Source of the DNA: Corallococcus interemptor
GTDB lineage: Bacteria > Myxococcota > Myxococcia > Myxococcales > Myxococcaceae
Direction: 5' to 3'
Length of the DNA: 46,320 nucleotides
Assembly: GCF_003668875.1 (NCBI RefSeq)
Contig: NZ_RAWM01000068.1
Coordinates: forward strand, 1 to 46,320
Both the position numbers and the translations under genes were made by a program. The notes under the pieces were generated by a model that was not told the DNA's origin, searched no databases, and saw only the letters and a program-made list of their open reading frames with translations. Shown one piece after another: positions 40,622-46,320 of this stretch (position 1 is the first letter of the stretch; every line of letters starts with the position of its first letter).

Positions 40622-41902
40622 ATGTCCCCCGTGCGGCAGCGCCTGCTCTCCATCTTCGGCGGCTCGGTGGGCAACCTCATCGAGTGGTACGACTTCTACG
40701 TCTACTCGGCGTTCTCGCTGTACTTCGCGCACGCGTTCTTCCCGGACGCGGACCCGCTGGTGCAACAGCTCAACACCGCCGGCGTGTTCGCGCTGGGCTT
40801 CCTCATCCGGCCGGTGGGCGGCTGGCTGATGGGGCTCTACGCGGACCAGAAGGGCCGCAGGTCCGCGCTGACGTTGTCCGTCACGCTGATGTGCCTGGGC
40901 TCGCTGGTCATCGCCATCTGCCCCACGTACGCGCGCATCGGCGTGGCGGCGCCCGTGGTGCTGCTGCTCGCGCGGCTGCTCCAGGGGCTCTCCCTGGGCG
41001 GCGAGTACGGCACCAGCGCCACCTACCTGAGCGAAGTGGCCACCTCCCGCCACCGGGGCTTCTACAGCTCCTTCCAGTACGTCACGCTCATCATGGGGCA
41101 GCTGTTGGCCACGCTGACGCTGCTGGTGTTGCAGCGGCTCCTGCTCACGGGTCCGCAGCTGGAGGCGTGGGGCTGGCGCATCCCGTTTGGCATTGGCGCG
41201 GCGCTGGCCATCTTCGGCTTCTACATGCGGCGCAACATGGTGGAGACGGAGGCCTTCACCCGCGAGGCGGCGAAGAAGACCGGGCACCATCCCATGCGCG
41301 AGCTTTTGCGCCACCCGAAGGAGATCGCCGTGGTGGTGGGGCTCACCATGGGCGGGACGCTGGCCTTCTACACATACACTGTCTACATGCAGAAGTTCCT
41401 GGTGAACTCGGTGGGGCTGACGCGGGACGAAGCCACGCTCATCTCCGCGGGCTCGCTGTTCCTCTACATGCTGCTCCAGCCGGTGCTGGGCTACGTCTCC
41501 GACAAGGTGGGTCGCAGGCCGGTGCTGATGGGGTTTGGCATCCTGGGCACGCTGTGCACGGTGCCGCTGCTCACCGCGCTGACGCGGACGCGGGATGCGC
41601 TCACCGCGTTCATGCTGGTGCTCGCCGCGCTGGTCATCCTCTCCGGCTACACGTCCATCAACGCCGTGGTGAAGGCGGAGCTGTTCCCCGCGCGCATCCG
41701 CGCCCTGGGCGTGGGGCTGCCCTACGCGCTGACGGTGTCGCTCTTTGGCGGCACCGCGGAGTACGTGGGCACGCGGCTGAAGCTGGCCGGGCACGAGCCG
41801 TGGTTCTTCTGGTACGTGACGGCCTGCATCTTCTGCTCGCTGCTCGTCTACACGGTGATGCCAGACACGCAGCGCCACAGCCGCATCGACGCGGCGTCTT
41901 GA
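40622..41902 (+). CDS. MFS permease, metabolite:H+ symporter (KgtP/MHS) family
   Basis: Twelve-helix major facilitator of 426 residues. The N-terminus GGSVGNLIEWYDFYVYSAFSLYFAHAFFP is highly characteristic of the metabolite:H+ symporter family (alpha-ketoglutarate permease KgtP, ShiA, ProP). The A-motif loop GLYADQKGRRSAL and a second copy YVSDKVGRRPVLM are present. Members import dicarboxylates, shikimate, citrate or betaines. It is 12 bases after the dienelactone hydrolase gene and 38 bases before an outer-membrane protein gene, suggesting a small uptake-and-hydrolysis operon. Confidence 0.95.
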   Translation: MSPVRQRLLSIFGGSVGNLIEWYDFYVYSAFSLYFAHAFFPDADPLVQQLNTAGVFALGFLIRPVGGWLMGLYADQKGRRSALTLSVTLMCLGSLVIAICPTYARIGVAAPVVLLLARLLQGLSLGGEYGTSATYLSEVATSRHRGFYSSFQYVTLIMGQLLATLTLLVLQRLLLTGPQLEAWGWRIPFGIGAALAIFGFYMRRNMVETEAFTREAAKKTGHHPMRELLRHPKEIAVVVGLTMGGTLAFYTYTVYMQKFLVNSVGLTRDEATLISAGSLFLYMLLQPVLGYVSDKVGRRPVLMGFGILGTLCTVPLLTALTRTRDALTAFMLVLAALVILSGYTSINAVVKAELFPARIRALGVGLPYALTVSLFGGTAEYVGTRLKLAGHEPWFFWYVTACIFCSLLVYTVMPDTQRHSRIDAAS

Positions 41903-41940
41903 TTCCTGTCACGGGCGGGACGTGCTAGACGCGCGCGCCC

Positions 41941-43335
41941 ATGACGTCTCCACTCCTGACGCTTCCCCTGCTGCTGTGCCTGGGACAGTCCCCTGAAGTC
42001 ACGTCCACCGAACCGCCCTTCCAGGCGCGGTTGTCCTTCCAGGGCTTCGACGACGACATCGACGTCGAAGGGTCGGCCACGTACTTCCACGCCGCGCTGG
42101 AGGGCCATACGCCGGAGCTCGCGTCGGGCCTGCGCGCGGAGGCCACGCTGTCGTTCTTCCTCTCCGCGCCGGCCACCACGGGCATCACCCTGCAGGACTT
42201 CGGCAGCAACGTGCGGCTGCGCTACCGGCCGTCGGGCTGGGAGTCCGGAGAGGGGCTCGCCGTGGCGGTGCACCCCATCACCACGTCGCGGCTGTACATG
42301 GGCTTCACGTACCCGGTCACCTGGGAACGGCAGGCCTTCCTGCGCCGCGCGGGAAACGAGTCCGCGCTGGAGCTGCGCTTGACCCGGCGGCGGTGGGAGG
42401 CCTTCGTGGCGGTCAAGTCCGCCGCCGTGCTTGATGACCTGCTGCTGGAGTACTCCCGCCGCTACGCCCTGCTCGCGGGCGGCTTCCTGGACGTCACGCC
42501 CGAGCTGCGTCTGGCCTTGAAGGGCACCGTGCTCGACCGGGGGCAGATTCCCACCAACGGCGTCTCCGGCACCGAGCTGCACCAGCCCGTACGCGGGGCC
42601 TCGCTGGGCGCGGTCTGGCACCGGGGCGCGCCCATCGGGAACAACGTCGACCTGGCGCTGTACCAGGGCGACCCGACCTTCTTCGAGCGCTTCTTCCAGC
42701 CGGAGACGTATCCGGGCGGGTTCGCCGCGTCGGTGTCGCTGGAGGGCAGCTACGTGTCGCAGGCGCTGCTGGATCCAGAGTCCTTCCGCCAGCGGACCAC
42801 GCAGACGGGGGGCGCGGGGGCGCTGGAGGCGCGGGTGAAGCAGGGCTTCTGGCGCGCGCACGCCCTGGCCTATGTCCGCACGCTCTCCTTCATCCAGGTC
42901 GATGTGCCCGGGTTCCCCCCGTACCAGGACTTCCAGGACGACGCGGAGGCCAGCGCGGAGATGTCCGGCACGCTGAGCACCGACTACCACCTCCAGGACT
43001 GGGGGCTGACGCCCGGGCTGCTCGTGCGCTTCACCCGCCCCGCCTCGCTCCGAAGCGCGCCGGTGGGCCTCCCGGAGCGCAACTACACCGCCGTGTTCCG
43101 GGGGCCCAACATGATCACCCTGCTGCCCTCGGGCGACGACCCGGGGCTGGTGGTGACGGTGAAGGCCACGGCCCGCTGGGACCTGGGCAAGGTCGCTGGC
43201 GTGCTGGCGGAGGTCTCCTACACGCACGACCCGAACCGGACCCGCTTCGAGGATGACGTCACGGGCATCGCGGACCCGGTCTACCAGCCCGCCAACTCCG
43301 TGGGCTTCAACGTGCTGCTCCAGGCGCGCTTCTGA
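41941..43335 (+). CDS. outer-membrane beta-barrel protein, probable porin-like
   Basis: Protein of 464 residues. A short signal peptide (MTSPLLTLPLLLCLGQS) is followed by alternating amphipathic beta-strands throughout (ATLSFFLSAPATTGITLQDF, SLGAVWHRGAP, VALAYVRTLSF-like stretches), and the protein ends in a C-terminal phenylalanine (VLLQARF), a classical outer-membrane signal. I do not recognise a family. Its place directly after a permease and hydrolase suggests it could admit their substrate through the outer membrane. A TAGAC element lies just before the start, so it may also have its own promoter. Confidence 0.82.
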   Translation: MTSPLLTLPLLLCLGQSPEVTSTEPPFQARLSFQGFDDDIDVEGSATYFHAALEGHTPELASGLRAEATLSFFLSAPATTGITLQDFGSNVRLRYRPSGWESGEGLAVAVHPITTSRLYMGFTYPVTWERQAFLRRAGNESALELRLTRRRWEAFVAVKSAAVLDDLLLEYSRRYALLAGGFLDVTPELRLALKGTVLDRGQIPTNGVSGTELHQPVRGASLGAVWHRGAPIGNNVDLALYQGDPTFFERFFQPETYPGGFAASVSLEGSYVSQALLDPESFRQRTTQTGGAGALEARVKQGFWRAHALAYVRTLSFIQVDVPGFPPYQDFQDDAEASAEMSGTLSTDYHLQDWGLTPGLLVRFTRPASLRSAPVGLPERNYTAVFRGPNMITLLPSGDDPGLVVTVKATARWDLGKVAGVLAEVSYTHDPNRTRFEDDVTGIADPVYQPANSVGFNVLLQARF

Positions 43336-43352
43336 CGCCGGGAGTCAGGACG

Positions 43353-43390
43353 GGGCGGATTGGCGTCCGCGCGAGGATGACGCTCCGCCC
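43353..43390. terminator. stem-loop between convergent genes
   Basis: GGGCGGA (43353-43359) and TCCGCCC (43384-43390) form a 7-bp stem that continues inward as GCGTC/GACGC after a small bulge. It fills the 73-base gap between the convergent outer-membrane protein and TPR genes. Confidence 0.4.
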
Positions 43391-43408
43391 ACGCCGCGCC
43401 CGCTGACG

Positions 43409-45106
43409 TCAGAAGGCCGTGCGGGTGAGCAGCACGATGTCCGAGTTCGCCCAGGCCGTCTTGAAGCGCTGCCGCGCGGCGGCGGCCTCGGCCGTGCGGC
43501 CCTGCCCCTTCAACGACTCGGCGAGCCCGAAGAGCGCCCAGCCGTTGCCGGGGTTGCGGCGCAGGTCCTCGCGGTAGACGGCCTCCGCGGCCCGGTATTG
43601 CTTCGCGTCCAGCAGCGCCGCGCCCTGGAAGTGGCGCACGGGGTAGTACCAGTCACTGGGCTCCGAGTAGGCCAGCTGATCCGCGGCGCGCACCGCGTCC
43701 TCCCAGCGCGTCAGCGCGTCGGCGCAGCCCTGGCGCTCGGCGATGGAGGCATCCAGCACGCGCGCCGCCACGTCCAGCACGTCCTTCGCCGGGTTGTTCC
43801 CGGCGGTCATCGTGTCCGGGACGCTGGCGGCCAGCTTCACCAGCTCCGCGTGCTCCGCGCGGGCCTGCTCGAAGTCTCCCTTCGCGGCGAGCGCCAGCCC
43901 GTGCGCGTGCAGCCACATCCCCGTCAGCACCGGGTACTTCGCGTCCGGCCGGGGCTCCTTGAGCAGCGCGTCGTAGCGCCCGAAGCGCACCATGGCGAGC
44001 AGCGGCTCGGAGGCGAAGAAGTCCATGCCCGGCATCGCCGTCAGCATCTCCGGCGGCAGGACCTTCGCGGACTCGCGCGCGGCGCGGATGGACTCACCCG
44101 CGCGCCCCTCCATGGACGACGAGAACGACAGGAAGCCCCAGTTGTGCGCGAGGTACATGGGGTAGTAGCCGATGGGCTCCACCTGGCGCAGATAGGCATT
44201 GTCCGCCTGCACCGCCCGGCGGTTGCTCTCCGATGCGTCCGCGTAACGGCCCACCCGCTGGTAGATGTGCGCCGGCATGTGCACCACGTGCCCCGCGCCG
44301 GGCATCAACCCCGGCAGCCGGTCCGCGGAGGCCAGCGCGCGCTCGGGGTGGTCCGACGCCTCGACGGCGTGGATGTAATAGTGATTGGCGCCCGGGTGGT
44401 TTGGCGCGCGCGCGAGCACCGACTCCAGCCGGGAGACGATCTCCTCCGTGCCCGGCTCCGGCTTGCCGTCCAGCGTCCACAGCTTCCACGGGTTGAGGTT
44501 CATCAGGGACTCGGCGAAGAGCACCTGCACGTCCAGGTCGTCCGGGAAGCGCTTCGCCACGTCGCGCATGGCATTGGCGTACGCCTGCGAGAAGGGCTTC
44601 ATCTCCTCCGGCGTGCGCGGCTCCGGTCCGCCGTAGCGCCTGGACAGCGCGCCGATGAGCGCCTGCTCCTCGGGAGACGCCGTGGGAGCGAGCGCCTGGG
44701 CCTTTTGCAGCGCGGTCCACGCGAGCGCGGCCCGGTCCGGCAGCATGGGCACGTTGTAGTTGGGCCCCAGCACCAGGGCGACGCCCCAGAAGCAGCTGGC
44801 GCAGGACGGATCCAGCTGCGCGGCGCGGGCGAACGAGCGCGCGGCCTCGTCGTGGTTGAAGGCATACGTCAGCCGCATGCCCTGGTCGAAGAAGGCCTGC
44901 GCCTCGGGCGACCGGGTCGTCACCTTGCGCTGGAAGGTCCCCAGGTCGTCGAAGAGCACCGCGCCCTGGGCGAGCGAACCCAGGCTCGACAGCGCGGACG
45001 GCTTGCCGTGCGCCCCGTGCTGGGCCGCGCTGTCCTCCGGCGCCCGGGCGAACGTCACCGGTGCCATCAACGACGGGATGAGGATGAACAGGAGATGCGC
45101 GCGCAT
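43409..45106 (-). CDS. exported TPR-repeat protein
   Basis: Protein of 565 residues with a signal peptide (MRAHLLFILIPSLMAPVTFARA) and no lipobox. At least two blocks of tetratricopeptide-like helices are visible: ~75-130 (AFFDQGMRLTYAFNHDEAARSFARAAQLDPSCASCFWG) and the C-terminal ~495-565 (AVYREDLRRNPGNGWALFGLAESLKGQGRTAEA). The middle part is well conserved in such proteins (HYYIHAVEASDHPERAL, HMPAHIYQRVGRYADASESN). Scaffold for periplasmic complexes is the usual role. ATG 45106 is chosen over 45160 because it starts the signal peptide. It lies 101 bases downstream of the M91-like gene on the same strand. Confidence 0.88.
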   Translation of the reverse strand: MRAHLLFILIPSLMAPVTFARAPEDSAAQHGAHGKPSALSSLGSLAQGAVLFDDLGTFQRKVTTRSPEAQAFFDQGMRLTYAFNHDEAARSFARAAQLDPSCASCFWGVALVLGPNYNVPMLPDRAALAWTALQKAQALAPTASPEEQALIGALSRRYGGPEPRTPEEMKPFSQAYANAMRDVAKRFPDDLDVQVLFAESLMNLNPWKLWTLDGKPEPGTEEIVSRLESVLARAPNHPGANHYYIHAVEASDHPERALASADRLPGLMPGAGHVVHMPAHIYQRVGRYADASESNRRAVQADNAYLRQVEPIGYYPMYLAHNWGFLSFSSSMEGRAGESIRAARESAKVLPPEMLTAMPGMDFFASEPLLAMVRFGRYDALLKEPRPDAKYPVLTGMWLHAHGLALAAKGDFEQARAEHAELVKLAASVPDTMTAGNNPAKDVLDVAARVLDASIAERQGCADALTRWEDAVRAADQLAYSEPSDWYYPVRHFQGAALLDAKQYRAAEAVYREDLRRNPGNGWALFGLAESLKGQGRTAEAAAARQRFKTAWANSDIVLLTRTAF

Positions 45107-45207
45107 GAGGCCCCCCCGGCCTGCGTTCTTTTCAAGGAACGGTGGGGGGACTTCGCGCACGCGGCAATCCGCCCGGACGCGTTGGCGCGCGAGCGCCTGC
45201 TTCGCGA

Positions 45208-46155
45208 CTACTTCTCCAGGTCGCCGACAATGCGCCCCAGCGGCGACGGCGTCCCCATGAACTTCTGGAAGCGGCTGCGGTCATCCGAGCCCGCGTCGAA
45301 GTTCTCGAAGTTCTGCTGGTTCGAGTTCGCGCCGGGCCGGAAGCCCGAGTAGTCCTGGCGCGCGGGCAGCCCGTGCTCGGCGCGGATGCGGTTCTCCGTG
45401 GGGGCGTTCGGCATGCGCGGCGTGGGGCGCAGGCCAACGGTCTCGAACTCCTCCTGCAGCTGCAGGCGCGTCTCCACGGTGTCCTTCATCGGGGCCGAGT
45501 GGCTGGGGTAGCGCTTGAACACCTCCGCGTCCGAGTGCTTGCTGACGGCCAGGGGGCTGACCTGCGTGCCGTTGGCGGCGCGCCACGCGTGGACGGACTC
45601 GTGGCCCAGGCTGTTGAAGCGCGGGCCAGGCTGGGTCTCGTCGTAGTTGATGCGGCTGGCCTGTCCCGTCCCCGCCTGGCCGTCCTGACGGTACGCGGGG
45701 CGCAGCGACTGGAGCGTGCCGTCGTGGCGCGGGCGGTGGGACATCGGCATGGACTCGTTGCGGCCGGAGTAGATGTCCGCCACCGTCAGCGGCTTTTGCG
45801 GAGTGCCCGTCGCGCCGGGGTTCAGTTGCGGCGTGCGGCCGTTGAGCTCCGTCAGCATCTGGTTGCCCACCGGGCGGCTCATCAGCTTGTGCGTGGAGTT
45901 GCGCGCGTCCTGCGTGAAGTCCGCGAAGTCCGCGCCGGACTGACGGCTGTCGCGGCGGGTCCGGATGCCCGACAGGTCCGGGTGCACCACACCGTGGTCC
46001 GCAGGCTTGAGCTTGTTCTTGCCGTCCTGAAGCTCCAGCGCCGTGGGCGCCCGCTGCGGCTTCACCGTCTCCAGCTTCGGGGGCGCACTGGGGCTGCGCG
46101 TGCGGGAGCCGGAGGGGAGGGACGGCGCGGAGAAGGAGGAGGAGCGGAGCTTCAT
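45208..46155 (-). CDS. M91 family zinc metallopeptidase-like protein (NleD/HopH1/XopG-type effector)
   Basis: Protein of 315 residues. The N-terminus (1-40, MKLRSSSFSAPSLPSGSRTR) is Ser/Pro/Arg-rich and disordered, without a signal peptide, as in type III effectors. The zinc motif HESVH occupies residues 185-189, followed by AWRAANG, and a downstream acidic stretch LQEEFETVG (~234-241) may supply the third ligand. The C-terminal block NAPTENRIRAEHGLPARQDYSGF (~250-271) resembles the TEN.xR.E.GLP..Y signature of the M91 group (NleD cleaves JNK/p38 in host cells). Assignment is by recalled motif pattern. It has a GAGG-like ribosome-binding site, and a transposase fragment lies 120 bases upstream. 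Confidence 0.75.
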   Translation of the reverse strand: MKLRSSSFSAPSLPSGSRTRSPSAPPKLETVKPQRAPTALELQDGKNKLKPADHGVVHPDLSGIRTRRDSRQSGADFADFTQDARNSTHKLMSRPVGNQMLTELNGRTPQLNPGATGTPQKPLTVADIYSGRNESMPMSHRPRHDGTLQSLRPAYRQDGQAGTGQASRINYDETQPGPRFNSLGHESVHAWRAANGTQVSPLAVSKHSDAEVFKRYPSHSAPMKDTVETRLQLQEEFETVGLRPTPRMPNAPTENRIRAEHGLPARQDYSGFRPGANSNQQNFENFDAGSDDRSRFQKFMGTPSPLGRIVGDLEK

Positions 46156-46274
46156 GGTGGGCCTCGGAAGCGGAAGACGTCGTGTGCCCTCCCCTAGGAG
46201 TCTGTGGCGGTAACGGGTTGAGGGGCGAGAGCGGACGAGGCATGAGGCCCGCCGCTCGATATTGCGGCGGACGG

Positions 46275-46320
46275 CTACACGGCCGTCGCGCGGAAGAGCT
46301 TGAGAAGGTTGTGGGTGGCG
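46275..46320 (-). CDS. transposase C-terminal fragment (IS1182/IS5-like), truncated by window edge
   Basis: The last 45 bases, read leftward, encode ATHNLLKLFRATAV followed by TAG. The (A/T)HNLLKLFR motif is the usual C-terminus of DDE transposases of the IS1182/IS5 type. Only 14 residues are visible, so intactness is unknown. An insertion sequence end should lie in the ~120 bases between here and the M91-like gene, but without the other end its terminal repeat cannot be defined. Confidence 0.5.
   Translation of the reverse strand, partial: ATHNLLKLFRATAV

Noticed and set aside
39821..41878. Minus-strand open frame of about 685 residues opposite hydrolase and symporter
   Set aside because: Spans two convincing plus-strand genes; product is His/Gln/Arg-rich and low complexity.
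46156..46274. Terminal inverted repeat of the right-edge insertion sequence
   Set aside because: A CTAG-containing stretch near 46194 might be a target or end, but the opposite end is outside the window, so no repeat can be matched.

Overview
The window is very GC-rich DNA, densely coding on both strands, with strong G/C bias at third codon positions. It reads as a chromosomal segment of a predatory myxobacterium (Myxococcota, Corallococcus/Myxococcus-like). The clearest marker is a MYXO-CTERM-type tail (Cys-Gly-Cys-Gly, hydrophobic helix, Arg-rich end) on the protein at 30512-32929. Many lipoproteins, exported hydrolases, a lone ADOP-type permease and an orphan TPR-containing ECF sigma factor fit the same picture. 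I see no tRNA, rRNA, CRISPR array or prophage. A 14-residue transposase-like C-terminus lies at the extreme right edge.

Layout. 1-2015: M13 metallopeptidase, 5' truncated. 2169-5371: subtilase without a signal peptide, exported MORN_2-repeat protein, TetR regulator. 5403-10567 (minus): a goose-type lysozyme / peptidoglycan-binding / cysteine-domain fusion, then a 1114-residue amphipathic-helix repeat protein. 10781-13424 (minus): small membrane protein, Cys-rich lipoprotein, aminopeptidase P. 13720-17444: three GT-B glycosyltransferases, one rightward and two leftward in an operon. 17662-18747: a decayed DUF2007/zinc-ribbon gene and an alpha/beta hydrolase lipoprotein. 18856-21054: DUF4082 lipoprotein. 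21110-24605 (minus): stand-alone EF-G and ECF42-like sigma factor. 25114-27746: metzincin lipoprotein and a prephenate dehydrogenase-chorismate mutase fusion. 27754-32929: Tat-type esterase, two small exported proteins, PQQ-type sugar dehydrogenase with MYXO-CTERM. 33135-35567: ADOP permease. 35607-36941: JAMM-type lipoprotein plus a small exported partner, in visibly less GC-rich DNA. 36965-38617 (minus): GNAT and a hydrolase lacking its Ser nucleophile. 38881-43335: lipoprotein, then dienelactone hydrolase / MHS-type permease / outer-membrane protein in one run. 43409-46155 (minus): TPR lipid-free exported protein and an M91 (NleD/HopH1-type) effector-like peptidase.

How the genes may work together. 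Much of the window is surface or predatory armament. Four proteins (subtilase, lysozyme fusion, giant helical-repeat protein, M91-like peptidase) have Ser/Thr/Ala/Arg-rich disordered N-termini and no signal peptide, yet act on targets normally met outside the producer. They may share a non-classical export route. The best candidates for something undescribed are the JAMM lipoprotein/partner pair, the lysozyme-cysteine-domain fusion with its giant neighbour, and the M91-like protein. Several well-formed hairpins and palindromes lie between genes and are listed separately. All assignments come from reading motifs by eye; no database search was possible.
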